Under the pieces are notes generated by a model. That model was not told the origin of the DNA. It saw nothing but the letters and a program-made list of their open reading frames with translations, and did no database searches. From Musa acuminata AAA Group (Eukaryota; Streptophyta; Magnoliopsida; Zingiberales; Musaceae): 64,000 nt of DNA. The DNA lies in contig NC_088338.1 of NCBI RefSeq assembly GCF_036884655.1, positions 186,001 to 250,000 of the forward strand, written 5' to 3'. Numbering within the stretch: the stretch's first letter is position 1; every line of letters starts with the position of its first letter. The position numbers and the translations under genes were made by a program. This document shows, in pieces, positions 1 through 12,397 of the stretch.

Positions 1-1778
1 ACACATATAATGTGGAGATACATCTAGAGTTTTTTTTTTACAAGGAGATACATCGAGAGTTGATTCATGTTGACTTTGCTACCTTAATTCAAGTATGCAC
101 AATGCGATATGTTAACATATGTGAAGGCAAACCAAAGTAGACAATTGTTAAAATCATATGAAGCAATACAAAGTGTTCAATCTGTAAATTATTAATAGCA
201 ACTAAGTAATAAATATTCTAGTTCCTTACACCTTGAAGCATGGTGCAGTTATTATTTCAAATGATCAAATTAATATTTACTATCTTATTTTTCTTCAAAG
301 GAGAAGAAAAAGATCCTACATTACGGGGAAGCTATTGTTGTCAAAGATCCTATGGCCAACAGGCACATATGAAAAAAGGATTGCAACTGCAATACCATTT
401 TAGATTGTGATGGGTGTTAGAGATGTTAGTGTGGCTTTTTCATGGATAATTAATGACTATCTACATGAAAATTATACTGGTAGGCATAATTCTGGCGAGC
501 TTTCATAAATGGAAAATGTGCACTTATTCAAGAAATTGCTGAAGGAAGCTACTTTTAGAGTTCCATTTTGTTCTAATTTCCAGATATACTATCTTTACTA
601 TTAAAAGTAGAGGGCTTTATAGTTTATATTAAGAAGGGTGATATGTCAGAAGCAATTCATAAATATTATATTAGTTATATACTTACATGTCTAGTTTAAG
701 ATGAGAGGCAGCAGCCTGGGAAGTGAAATATCGGCCATCACAGCACCCTCAAAACCCTCGGATGGCACATAATTGGATGGAGTTTTTGGGAGTAGGACGT
801 TCCCCTACTGCACCACATTCATTATCTGTCCTTCCACAGTAAGGAAAATGTTCAACAGTTCTGTAATTAGAGACTGGTATTTGTGTTAGCAAAAATCGAG
901 AATAGGAGAAAGGTTTTTGAAAAGTAGTTTGTACACTAAGATTCTAGCCAAAAGCAAATGGTCCTCTGACTGAGCTTTTGCAACTATGACTGAGAAAACC
1001 TTTTTGGTATAGGATTCCTTTCTGTATCTTGGAAAATGTGATCTAGAGGAATTCTTTAAGAGTTGAGAGTTCTCCATATGAAGATTATGTGCCAGATAGT
1101 ATCTGTCTTAGCTTTTTTCTCCATGATTCATATTGAGTTGTCAGCACCGTATCCTGAAAAGAGCGAGGTCAGGATCTTTGAGGTTAAGGATAAAACACTG
1201 CTGTGACTCATGTACATTAGAAAGCTAATGTTATGACTCGTTATTTGTTTAATGGACTTACTTGTCAGTTTATTCTAGTAACTTGGCAAGCATGGTGTGT
1301 ATGTAGTATGTGCTCCTTGTCATGCCATGTTCATCACTGGTTACACACATTCACTAATTATATACAGACAATGTAACGCTACATATCCATGCGTTGTGCT
1401 GGTACTCTAAGCGCTAAGCATGCCATCTGCAAAGGGCAACAAAGCTGAACATTGGCTGTTTCAGTTCTGTTTGGACTGTTTTTTCAGAATTTGATTGTAC
1501 TTTGTATGAGATTGTGTTTCCTTGTAATAATGCTTTCAAATGAAATCAAGCTGCTTTATTTACCTAAAGAGGATTAATGGTTCGTTATGTAATGGTGGTG
1601 CCTCAACTGAAACTTCACTTGCAAGCAGATCATTGTTTGTGATTTTGTTCTTCTTTTCAAGATTATGATTTCGATGAACTTTTTAGAACAGATATGATTG
1701 TTGTATTTGCTGGTTGCTTTATCTTCTCCTTTTTTGGAACGATTAAACATTGAATAACCGTTTCGTTCTTGTATACAG
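1..1778. other. Upstream intron or unresolved 5' part of the WDR11-like gene
   Basis: The first recognisable WDR11 exon starts at 1779 in the middle of a codon, so at least one upstream exon must exist. I could not match any part of this AT-rich stretch to the WD40-repeat half of the protein. It is therefore probably a long intron whose 5' exons lie outside the window. Segments near 300-420 and 690-830 are somewhat less AT-rich, but translate with stops in every frame and resemble nothing I recognise; they may be old transposon debris. Confidence 0.5.
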
Positions 1779-4700
1779 TCACAATGCAAAGAGCAGTTCA
1801 GGCACAAAGTCAAGAGTTTTAAAAGAGAGATTTCGACCAATACCTTTGTGCTTACCTATTCTTTTTCCAACAGCACATGCATTGGTAAGGAGCATATTAC
1901 TTTGCGATAATTATTCTAGTACTTCATCACTTGTCTGGAAGAAGCATTCTACCATGGTAATCCTGTAGAATAGGTTAGTTCACTAGAAACTTTAGCAGCT
2001 AAAAGTCATCCGAGACTTAAAACAAAGGACACATGATCCACCTAATGTATGCCAGCACCAGTGAATTGGTATTATGCCAGCATCAGTGAATTGGTATTAA
2101 GATGTTTCAGTATCAGTCTGCCTTGTATTTGAATTAATTGGTCATGGTGCCAAGATAACTACAGCTTACATGTTATATTACATATTGCAGGCACTGCGCA
2201 CGATCTTGCAGTTGGGTGTAAAACCTTCTTGGTTCAATTTGAACAGTGCAACCACAGATATTCTACCTTTTCATATTCCTGAAACTGACACAGCATCTCC
2301 TAGAGACCTCCGAAGCTTTATGATTGAATCAGTGCTTCCTTCTGTTGGTGATACTGTGGTACCTGAGTTACTTCTTAAGGTTTTAGAGCCATATCGGAAA
2401 GAGGGTATGCTATCAATTGTTATTGATAAATTTGTACAGTTTTATGTGGGCCCTGGATTAACTGTCTTCTTTGATGCTGTTCCTTTTTGAGAAGGTTGCA
2501 TTCTTGATGATGAAAGGGTTAGATTATATGCATCTTTAGCCAATAAAGGTTCTGCAGTAAGGTTTGCTTTTGCTGCTGCAATCTTTGGTGAAGTTTCAGA
2601 AGCCATGTTCTGGCTCCAGCTGCCACATGCTCTTTGTCATATGTTGGAAAGATCTGCAAACAAATCACAGCAGGGGGTCCCTCAGCCTTCAATTTCTGAG
2701 TCTGAAAGTGCTCTTCTAAACAGGATAGCATCACGTGAAAAGTCTGCAGGCATGGTGACATCGGAAGCAGTGGTAACGCTTATCTTTGTTGCTTTTTATT
2801 TGGGATCGTATCTTTTCAGTCTTGTTGCTTGAGATTTTTTTAAAATTTTTTATTTGATTCTATGACTATGCTGAGACTAGTTATGCACATGGTCCACATG
2901 CTAATTGAAGCCTTTAAAAGAGCAAAAAACTACATAAATTAGTTCTCAATCCTCTGCCATATATGTGCGTCTGCAGAAATATGGGCAGCTAAACATGATG
3001 GCCTTTAAGCAAGAGGATTTGTGGGGAAATGCGAACGAACGAATATCTTGGCATGCAAAACTAGATGGAGAAGAAGCAATTCAAAAACGCGTTCATGAGT
3101 GAGTAGCTTAATAATCTCTCATATTTATGGCTATGTAGCATGTTGCATATAGAAATGCTCTCTATATGACTTGATAATTTAGTAATTATTATTGTAATTG
3201 CCTTTGTGGATGTTGTATATCATTTTAATTATGGATTAGAGAAAGTTGCACAATATTGTTGTAAAGGTATCACATGGAATACATGTCACTTTTTTGCAGG
3301 TTAAAAGATGAACTTTGTTTTACTTAAAACTTAAAAGCTATAGTTTAGCTTTGGTACATACTTTAATTAATTTTTCAGATTTAGTGATGCATAAGCATTT
3401 TTTTCGATAGCCATACATACCCGAAACTGATAGAAAATTTAAAATGGGTAGGCAATTAAGATAGAGAAAATGGGTTCTTTCATCTTTTTTCCTTTTCATG
3501 TATGGAAGAATGTGGCATTATTTAGATCTGAATGGTAAAAGAAGATTCATTTGTTTGAACCAGCAGAAGAGCCAGAGAGCAGTTCAGTGTACTTGATGGT
3601 GTTAACACTTCCAAATTGTTCTTTTTTGAAATTCATTTGATGGTTATATAAAATTTGGATTTAACAGTTTTTATCCAGGAAATAAAACTATTGCTCGATG
3701 ATGCATGTAACCAACACCAGCAAACTAATAAGTTAGCTCCATATGCTTGCATGAATTGGTGCCTTCCAAAAGTTGTATATTCTGTTCCAGCCGTAGAAGC
3801 ATAAACAAATTGTCTTACTCAGTGTTAATGTGGTCCTTAAGTTTAGTTGCAGCCTTTAAGTTGATTTATTTGGGCTCAAATAGATACTGGTTGAGTATTA
3901 GAGGCTCAATCTGAATTCTGCTGGTTTCACTTTTGGACTACCCAAATAAGGATCATTTATGTGGCTACACCTATTATTCTATGGAAAAAGGAGATAATCC
4001 ATAACTTAAAGGGAGACACTTGGGCTTGCTGAACATGGATTTTTGTTACTAATCAAAATTTTCTTGGTTTATGAGACAAGTTCATTTATTTAAAAAGAGA
4101 CTAATTCAAACCTATAAATAGGATATTCAATCTCTACTTTGAATCACCCTAGGCTTCTCGTCTAGCCTCAGGCAAGATCCATACCTCTTGAAATTTCCTT
4201 TTCTTTCCTTGTCCTTTCTATTTCTTTTCTTTCCCCTTCTTTTCTTCTGCTTCCACCACTACTTTCTTCGTCTTCAATTCTATCCATTGATATTGCTGGA
4301 GAATTTGATCCACTACAATCAATTTGCTGTCTTAGCACTGGAACTGTTGGAAATTGGGTTGTCTTCTGTTTACAGTGATTGGATGTACTTTATTTCAACA
4401 TAGTGGGAACACAAAGAACTCTGGATCAGCCATTTGGATGCACAATAATGATTGGTCTATTTTGCAAGGAAAGTCTGATGCATGCAACAACAAAAAAGGG
4501 GGAAAAAGTTTGTCAAATTGAATTGTTGACACTCTGTACGGTCATCGATCACCATTTGCTGTTACCAATGCTTCTGTGTTGTCTGGATCTCCCTTAGCAT
4601 GACCACCCTAAATGTACGAGTGGTTCAAACACATCGTGTTCTTAATCAATCAACAAACATTTCCAAACTAGTAACCAATTTTTGTTATTTTCCTCCATAG

Positions 4701-7700
4701 GATCTATCATACTCTATAATCATTTTCTCTCATATTTAATTTTGTTCAGTTGAGCATTGAGAAAATTTTAGGACTATAATGTTATCATCAGTTGTATTAG
4801 AGCTTCCACTTGTATCAAAGAATTGGATTGGAGAACTCTTTCATAGTTTTGGAAGTTTAATAAAATGTATTCTGTAAAAAATTTGAATTGACTCTACTAT
4901 AAACAGGGAATGATAAAGTTACAAACTTATAAACATACTCATCTTGATTTATTCCTAAATAATATAAAGAACAATTGTTATGGCTTAACTTCTAGCTTCT
5001 GCGCTTATTGATGTTACATTGTTACTTCCAGACTTATCTCTGTTGGAAACTTGGAAGCAGCTGTGTCTTTGCTACTCTCAACACCACCAGAGGGATCTCA
5101 GTTTTATCCAAATGCCTTACGAGCTGTGGCATTGTCATCTGCTGTATCAAGGTCTTTGCATGAGCTTGCTGTGAAGGTGAACAACCTTTCTTCTTGTTAG
5201 CTGTTTTGGTCAGTAACTACATTACAACAACAATAACAACAACAACAATAATAAAACTGTAAGTCCCAAGTATTTGGGGTCGGCTACATGGATCTTTTGT
5301 TGCAAATCCCAACTATTTGTTCAGTAACTAGATTAAGCTAAAGAAATTTCATCGTATTTGGTTGGTGGCAATTTTATCAAAATTTGTGAAAAGAATTTTT
5401 GCTCCTCTAAGTACAGTAGTTTTTTTTTGTCCTGATGTAACAATTCACTTTTTTGTCCTGTCACGTCTAGGTTGTTGCAGCCAATATGGTAAGGACAGAT
5501 AAATCACTGTCAGGGACTCATCTTCTCTGTGCAGTTGGGAGATATCAAGAATCATGTTCTCAGGTTTGTTCTCCTAGGATCTGACTAAATACTGTTGATT
5601 TTTCTTTTTCTCTTTCAATATGCTGCCGAGGGCTACTTATTCTGTGAAAGTTTTGGTCTTCTGTATTCCTCTCCAATATTGATTTTTGTAACCTATCAGA
5701 CTGGTACGGTACCAATATACCAGACAGTATACCAATCTACACCACCCAGTATCATTAAATTAAATAATTAAAAATGATGAGTTAAATGTTCTGATACTGC
5801 TACTTGGTCAGACCACTGAATATTGGACGGTATACACCAGTCTGACTGGAAGTTAAAATCTTATTAACTTCTGAAAATTTCTGATGCTTGTTTACGTTAT
5901 ATTAAAATACTAATAAAGGCATTGTGTCTATATAAGAATCAACCCAGATAAAGATGGTTTAGCCAAACTAGATTGCTAAGGTGGTGATAGACTTGTGTAT
6001 GCTGCATTAGACTTCATGTTGTTTTATTTACTAAAAGAACTGGATTACGTTTGAATGTAGATGCATGAATACAGAACAATCACCAGAGAAGGTTCTGTGA
6101 TTGAGATTGATATAAAGTTTCATAATTTAGTTCTGAAGATCCTGAGTAATTGAATGATTTAACTTATCTATACTTGCATGCTATTCAGTGTTTAGTTTTT
6201 AGAACGCCTGCCAACAATGGCAGGGTAGGCATTTTTTCATTTACAAGTTTAGATTTATTGAGGGTTTATCTAATGTACTCTCATTATGAGACCATGTGGA
6301 ATGTTCAAAAGATAACGGAGGCTTGCAGCTGTTTAGCATAGAGATTAACGATCCAATTCATAACTTTTAGATATTTTACTCTCTTATCTTAAGGATTTAT
6401 TTCCATGTTAAAAACAAAACCTGTTGTAATTACAATGTTTTACTGGTTCTTAACCTTCCATTTTTTCGGACAAGTGCTATCTTGTAACCAACTTGCATTA
6501 GCCATTGCAACCCCTGTGCCAGGTTGTTGTGACCAACTACATGTAACCAACTTGTAACCAATTAACCAACTTCCTATGAGGTCTGGCTGGCCTGCACAAT
6601 CTCCTTAACTGCTATGACGTGTCTAACTCTAGGACGAATATATATTTCTTTAACTAGTTAAAGATACTGTTGAAATTATTTGCTCATAATTCAAATTTAA
6701 ATATGTTGGTAACTTTTGATGATTCTTGTTGTGCTACATTAGCATTCTACAAGTGTATATTTAGGATAACGGTCATACTGATATACTGATATTAGCTAGT
6801 CATGCTTAGTTGTGTTCCAGCAAAGTGAATGGTGCCCTACAATATCCATACAAGCCTAATGCTTGAAACTCTCAAGGCTCACATGTAGTTGTGGACATGT
6901 CACACTTGACTATTGGTCTAATGCATGTAATATACCATGCACTATGCTGCAACACATGCATTTCTGCAGTACATGCAGCAAGGCAATTATTACTGCACCC
7001 ACTTGGTGAAAAGCTAGAGGCTTTAAATGAAAACCCATCAGCAAGTTTGTAAACATATGTTGGTTTTAACTTTATACATGGCATGTTATTACCACCCTAC
7101 AAGAAATATACTGATATCACCAATTGCAAATATATATTTGCAATGCTTCTGTAAGCTAACCTAGCAGTTAAAGACATCATAAATTGCAATATGATGTGGT
7201 TTGAGGAAGACATTCATTAATTACAATTTACAAGTTCCATAGTGAAAGGTAAATGAAATTTGCTATTCTTTTTTTCGAAACTGCATTAAGCAACCATAAC
7301 ATTACCTAGTGGTATATACATGCTGATAAATTGCAGGCACATAACATTGGTTTACCACATTCTGTATCCTTGTCCATAACTAGCGCAAGTGCTGAGGACA
7401 TACATCGCCTGCACGGTCAATACATAGTTGGTTATGTGTCAATTAATGGCTACTAGCACCGGTGCAATGAATGCTATATATTCTTTGGTCTAATGCTGTT
7501 TACAAATGCTACAGCTACAAGATGCTGGATGTTGGACAGATGCTGCAACTTTAGCTGCAACTCATTTACGTGGAGCTGACTATTCAAGGTGCATAGAATT
7601 CTAATATTCTTTTGGAGTAAAATCTACCACATAAATATTGCTCATGAACATGGTGGCTAAAAATGGAAAAAGAAAAAAACATGGTGACTAAAGTAATTAA

Positions 7701-8322
7701 CTATAAAATTTCTGCAGCCATAGACTGTTGTGTTATAGTTACAGCAGAATTAATGATCTATATGAATTTGTAATGAAAGTTCAAAATATAGTGTATTGTG
7801 CTTGCAGAGATTTTTTTTTATGTGATTGGAGGTACCTACAGTGTTTATACTGAATGCATTACTGTTTTATTACAGAGTGTTGCAGAGATGGGCTGATTAT
7901 GTTCTTCGTAGTGAACATAACATTTGGAGGTAATTTAACATCATAGATGCATTAAGCATACGGTTAGTTCATCCATTTTTTATGTTGGGGCTAACAAGTT
8001 TTTGTGATAAAATCTTAACAGAGCCCTGATCTTGTATGTTGCTGCTGGAGCCCTAGCAGAGGCTTTAACTGCACTACGCAATGCACGGCAGCCGGACACA
8101 GCCGCAATGTTCATGCTTGCCTGCCATGAGATATACACACAAATTTCATCAGAATCCCAAACTTCAGTTGAAGCATTTGCATCTGTGGATGGAAACCGAA
8201 GTTTTCGATTGCCTAGCAGGAACTTGGAGGATGAGGACCTTAAAGCAGTTAGTGAATTCTATGGCGAGTACCAGAGAAGATTAGTGCACCTTTGCATGGA
8301 TGCAACACCAAGCTTTGACTGA
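1779..8322 (+). CDS. WDR11: WDR11-like WD-repeat protein, 3' part of gene, with an in-frame TGA
   Basis: This is the C-terminal part of a WDR11-family protein, a large WD40 scaffold that in animals and plants acts in endomembrane and vesicle trafficking. Exons read from splice sites and frame are 1779-1884, 2191-2772, 2977-3098, 5032-5176, 5471-5563, 7515-7588, 7876-7929 and 8022-8322 (stop TGA). All junctions keep phase. Recognisable family segments include ALRTILQLGVKPSWFN, DDERVRLYASLA, GCWTDAATLAATHLRGADYS and the terminal YGEYQRRLVHLCMDATPSFD. The WD40-repeat half lies before the window. Oddity: codon 2488-2490 in the largest exon is TGA, where the family appears to carry Trp (TGG), while the reading frame is intact for about 290 more codons. 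Either this allele is truncated, the gene is decaying, or the base is a sequencing error. Family assignment is confident; functional status is not. Confidence 0.85.
2051..2100. repeat. Tandem duplication, 25 bp x 2, in a WDR11 intron
   Basis: Positions 2051-2075 and 2076-2100 are near-identical 25-bp units (core CAGTGAATTGGTATTA) differing at two bases. They lie in the intron just before the 2191 exon. This is a simple slippage-type duplication without an obvious function. Confidence 0.85.
2488..2490 (+). other. Premature in-frame TGA inside a WDR11 exon
   Basis: The codon between ...DAVPF and EGCILDDERV is TGA. A single G-to-A change from TGG (Trp) would explain it, and both sides stay in one frame with family-like sequence, so no indel or missed intron is needed. 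The Trp identity in orthologues is from memory of the family. Confidence 0.8.
5222..5320 (+). repeat. Retroposon-like tail (SINE/LINE 3' end type) in a WDR11 intron
   Basis: An (AAC/AAT)n tract at about 5224-5256 is followed by AAGTCCCAAGTATTTGGGGT and CGGCTACATGGATC. I recognise this motif as a recurrent dispersed element end in many plant introns (Au-SINE-like). Only this short end is visible; no target-site duplication was resolved. The class assignment is from memory. Confidence 0.45.
5697..5844. mobile_element. Short MITE-like element with terminal inverted repeats
   Basis: The segment begins CAGACTGGT and ends with its exact reverse complement ACCAGTCTG, 148 bp in all, with AT-rich contents, no coding capacity and internal GGTAC/GTATACC motifs repeated near both ends. 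It sits in a WDR11 intron. A non-autonomous DNA element is the simplest reading; no clear target-site duplication was identified. Confidence 0.45.
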
Positions 8323-9339
8323 TGGCATTAGCAATGGTTTGTAGATGCTGCCAAGTTTTGTTGCTAGCAAGCATTTCACAATGGTCAATGTCCAGAGTAG
8401 TCATGACTTCATATTGTGACTGACGCAACCTTATCCGACCAGTCCAACAATTGCATTCAGATTCACAGCATAACGAGGGACCAATTTAATAGAAACAATT
8501 TGCCAAGCACAGCCGCAGAATAGGAAACAGACCAGAGCTTCTGCCCAATTACCTCATTCCTGGCATCATAAACAGATTTAATTGGATCTTTTGGATTTAT
8601 TGCGGGATCTTTTGACTGCAGAAGCCCAATACAACTTGCTGTAAGAGTAGTTCAGGGTTATATACGATCTTCAAAATGTGGTTGATTGGCCATTTTGTTC
8701 CGGTGGGATTTCTAGTTATGTTGGTCATGTTTGATATATGAAATTCTCAGCTGTTTCCTTAACCACGTGTTTGTATTTTTTCATAAATAGCACGAACATG
8801 ATGTGAAGGACATTTTACACCACATGACTTGTATCTGTTAAAAGCAGTCTTTCCTCATTCGAGTAAATCTTTTATTCAAGTCTGGTAGCTGATGCTAATA
8901 TTTGGCATTTGAGCCCATGCAATTGGTATTGTCTGAGAATGACTTCGGCTCATCATAACAATGAGCTTCTTGTATCCAACTGTTCATCAATCTTGCAAAA
9001 AACTATTTTTCCTATCAAACTCTTTCCATTTTGTCCAACTACTGTTCAAGATTTTACATAAAACACTGACTTCGAATTCTTTGTTCCAGGTTTTGTCGAT
9101 AAAGTTTGTGCTTCCATGGAGGTATGATGGCAGTTCACCCACGGGATCCATCGTTCAACCATGGAGGTATGATGGCAGTTCACCCGCGGGATCCATTGAT
9201 CAAATAATGAACACGACAGATTTAGGTTTATCTCAACCCCTACGCTCAAGACTGCTCTCAGAATGTGATGTTCCATGGCTGAGCATTCAACTGTGGCTAT
9301 CACCCCTCAAAGAAATTATTTTTTAATTAATTATTCTTA
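8323..9339. other. WDR11 3' flank and spacer
   Basis: This holds the WDR11 3' untranslated region and an intergenic stretch. An open frame at 8961-9326 (+) includes two copies of a 15-residue unit (PWRYDGSSP...) created by the 45-bp duplication at 9114-9203. I do not recognise it as a gene. Confidence 0.5.
9114..9203. repeat. Tandem duplication, 45 bp x 2
   Basis: Units 9114-9158 and 9159-9203 both start CCATGGAGGTATGATGGCAG and differ at only three positions. The period is a multiple of three, so an open frame runs through both copies and encodes a repeated PWRYDGSSP motif. Confidence 0.9.
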
Positions 9340-9549
9340 GATCTTTATATTTTTAAAAGTTATATCGAGACTCTTAAAGTAAAATATTTAATCTCGTTTC
9401 TTCTTATTTCGTTTGATGAAAATATCACAATAAATCGAAGTAAGATAAAGTCTTTGTTGGTAGAGTTGACGGCATGAGAAGAAATGAGATTAAATATTTA
9501 ATTTTTATAAGTATAAAAAATTTAATATAATTTTAAAAATATAAAAATC
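9340..9549. mobile_element. Fold-back MITE-like element upstream of the deformylase gene
   Basis: The left arm (9340-9404) and right arm (9477-9549) are imperfect reverse complements. The inner ends AAATATTTAATCTC and GAGATTAAATATTT pair exactly, as do the outer stretches around TTATATTTTTAAAA. The loop is about 70 bp. The element is AT-rich and non-coding, and lies about 220 bp before the deformylase start codon. A non-autonomous DNA transposon is the most likely origin; the superfamily is not determined. Confidence 0.6.
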
Positions 9550-9772
9550 AAAATGTTAAGCATAGAAGATTAATCTATAATTAGTAGAGAGTACGCGTCC
9601 TGCCTATTTTGCCCTCTAATAGAGTAAAATGAGGCTTTTTCAGGCCAAGCCCATATCGGGCCCATCAATAATCAAACCATCATGCGATATGCACGTGATG
9701 CAGGGTGGAAGATGAGTGCGATGGACACCCCCACGCGTTACGCACCGCATCATCGCGGACTCCCTCCTCCGG

Positions 9773-11702
9773 ATGAAGGCGACGACGGTGTTGACGATGA
9801 CGACAACGGTTACCGTCCACCGCTTGTCCAACCTCCTCCCCTCCCTTCCCTTTCCCTCCAACGCCACCGGAGCCCTCTGCTTGCGCCCGAACTCGCTCCG
9901 CTTCTCGTCCACTCCCACGCCCTACCATCCGAGACGGAGCCGGCGATCCCCTCTCTTGGGCCTCCAGAAGCGCACATTGACGAGGGTGTCCGCCGGCGGT
10001 TGGTTCTCGGGCTTCGGAGCGAAGAAGAGCAAGGGCACCGCTCTGCCGGAGATCGTGAAGGCCGGTGACCCCGTCCTCCATGAACCCGCCGATGAGGTGC
10101 CGCCCCGGGAGATTGGGTCGGAGAAGATCCAGAATATCATAGATGACATGGTCTCCGCCATGAGAAAGGCTCCTGGCGTTGGCCTCGCTGCTCCTCAGAT
10201 CGGTGTCCCCTTGAAGGTCGCACCTTTATTCCTTACACACACCCTCTTTTCATGCTCTTTCTTCTGCTATATTAGCCAATGTGAGCCTGTGGGGACTAGA
10301 GTAGATAATTCATCCTGTTGTGTTCTTTAATACCTTCTGGAGTTGGATAAGTAGCTTCAAGCCTCGGTGAATGGGGTGTCATCAAGAAGTGGCAGCAACT
10401 CTATGCTCTGTGAATCGAAGTAAATAACGGCCCTATCTGAAGAAAATAGACATGATTTAGCATTATCTGTCAGCAGTGTCTTCTCTATTATCTTTTTCTT
10501 ATTGCATTTTCTCAGAACTAAAATTGGAATCCGGCTAGAATAACTTGTCTGCCCGTGCCTCTGCCATGAGCTTTTAGAGAAATGAAAACTTCAGGACTTG
10601 CTACCTGGACCGTCTATTAGTATGAATTGACTTGTCATTTTCCTGAATTCTTGAGGTTACACACCCTTCAATGAGATGTGGCTCTGGAATGAAGCTAGAT
10701 GCCAAGTTCCAAAACCTGTTTCTCAGAACCGTGGTAGTTCATAGTTGTTCTTTTTGCATGCCTAGCCTGAAATATTATTCTAGTTGATAAATGCTTCATG
10801 ATGTTTAAATTGCCTGAATTAATAGGATACTCCAACATCATCTAGGATCACATGCAATAATGCATGTCCAAGAACTTGATGAATGTGCTGGTTCATTCTT
10901 TCAAGATAAAACAGAAGATGTTGATTACCAATAAGTTTTTTTGTTTAACATGATAATGTGTCAGTGAGTTGTCTTGTCATTCCTTAGTGGAAAACAATTG
11001 AGGGGCAACTGGGAACTGGTCTCTTTATCAATATATTCATTTCTAAATATTGATGTTTGTAGCATAGTTTGCTTTTAAAGACTCTAAAAAGCAAGACCAA
11101 GGTCTTTGAATTGAATCTGGCCTTCACTATAATATAACTCAACCTTGCAAAATCTTATTCATCATTATGTAGATGTTAGGGTGGGAAGAAATTCTGACCA
11201 TGTATTGCCCTGCTACAACTATTAGGTGTTGGCATTATGAACTGATGCACCCATTTTAATTGGCAGATTATTGTTCTGGAGGATACAAAAGAGTACATTA
11301 GTTATGCTCCTAAGAATGAAATTGAAGCCCAAGACCGCCGTCCTTTTGATCTTCTGGTAACTCAAATTGTTGGGTATATATTCATTCTTGGTTCCTATGA
11401 TTTCATTCATGGACCTGTCATTCATCAGTTCTCATTATACAGGTTATTGTGAACCCAAAGCTTAAGAAGAAGAGCAACAAAACTGCCTTCTTTTTTGAAG
11501 GATGCTTGAGGTAAATTATTTAACATTTTAGTTACTAATTCAGTTGTTTAGAGTTCCTCTCGACACAGATCAAAGTGTTGTTTTGGTTGTGTTTTATATT
11601 TTAATGCACAGAAGGCCTTCTGATCCTCAGCACATCTTTTTATACTCTTTTTGAAATTTAATATGTTACTTTTGCATTTATCTCTTCCTTGTTAACTAGT
11701 GT

Positions 11703-11734
<32 letters not shown>

Positions 11735-12397
11735 ATATATATACATACATACATATATATATATACATACATACATACATATATATATACACACACACAC
11801 ACACATATATATATACATATATGTTGTAAGTTCTTATTACCAATGGTGGATCTCTGACAACCAGTTGATCAATAACGTTTTTTTTTTCTTTTTGTATACC
11901 ATTTGACCTTTTTGTGTCCTAGGATTAACATGCTCTGCAGCTAACTAATATGTAACTTTGTTTTCTTCTTGTTTTTTAATGTGGAATCTACATTTAGCCA
12001 TATATTAGTTTCTTAAGGTGCTTCTTATCTTTTTGATTGTATACGCTGGAGAATTGGATGCTTGAGTTCAACAATTTCATACTTCTCTTTTTTATCACTT
12101 TCCATAAACTGCTTCATTGCATGGATCGGACTATCTTGCTTTCCCTCTTCTTCCAGTGTTGATGGATTCAGAGCGGTGGTTGAGCGCTACCTCGAGGTTG
12201 AAGTCACAGGTCTGGATCGCAATGGGCATCCTATCAAGATAGATGCTATTGGCTGGCAGGCTCGCATATTACAACATGAGTGCGATCACTTAGATGGCAC
12301 ACTTTATGTTGACAAGATGGTCCCAAGGACATTCAGGACAGTCGAAAACTTGGGTTTGCCTTTGGCTATGGGTTGCCCACCTTTAAGTGTTCGCTAG
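9773..12397 (+). CDS. PDF1A: Peptide deformylase 1A, organellar
   Basis: A metalloenzyme that removes the N-formyl group from the initiator Met of proteins made in mitochondria or plastids. Exons are 9773-10216, 11267-11356, 11443-11510 and 12157-12397, giving 280 residues. The first ATG in frame (9773) opens a Ser/Thr/Arg-rich N-terminus of about 90 residues, consistent with an organelle transit peptide. All three catalytic motifs are intact: GVGLAAPQ (about 135-142), EGCLS (197-201, Cys199 a metal ligand) and HECDH (241-245, two His ligands and the catalytic Glu). The EGCLS Ser codon is split by the third intron. The body, with [14 protein letters not shown] and the C-terminal [14 protein letters not shown], matches plant PDF1A rather than PDF1B. 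Targeting to mitochondrion versus chloroplast is not decided by sequence alone. Confidence 0.93.
11703..11823. repeat. Compound microsatellite in intron 3 of PDF1A
   Basis: A mosaic of (TA)n, (TG)n, (CATA)n and (CA)n runs for about 120 bp. It is strongly self-complementary (GT-rich near the start, CA-rich near the end). It is intronic and probably hypervariable. Confidence 0.9.

Noticed and set aside
290..600. Possible upstream WDR11 exon or retroelement coding piece
   Set aside because: No frame is open for more than a few dozen codons and no WD40-type or retroelement motif could be identified.
9640..10161. Long minus-strand frames opposite PDF1A exon 1
   Set aside because: They mirror the GC-rich coding exon on the + strand, which has clear deformylase motifs; such antisense frames are a composition effect.
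11658..11843. Repetitive Tyr/Ile/Thr/His-rich frame in a PDF1A intron
   Set aside because: It is a translation of the compound microsatellite.
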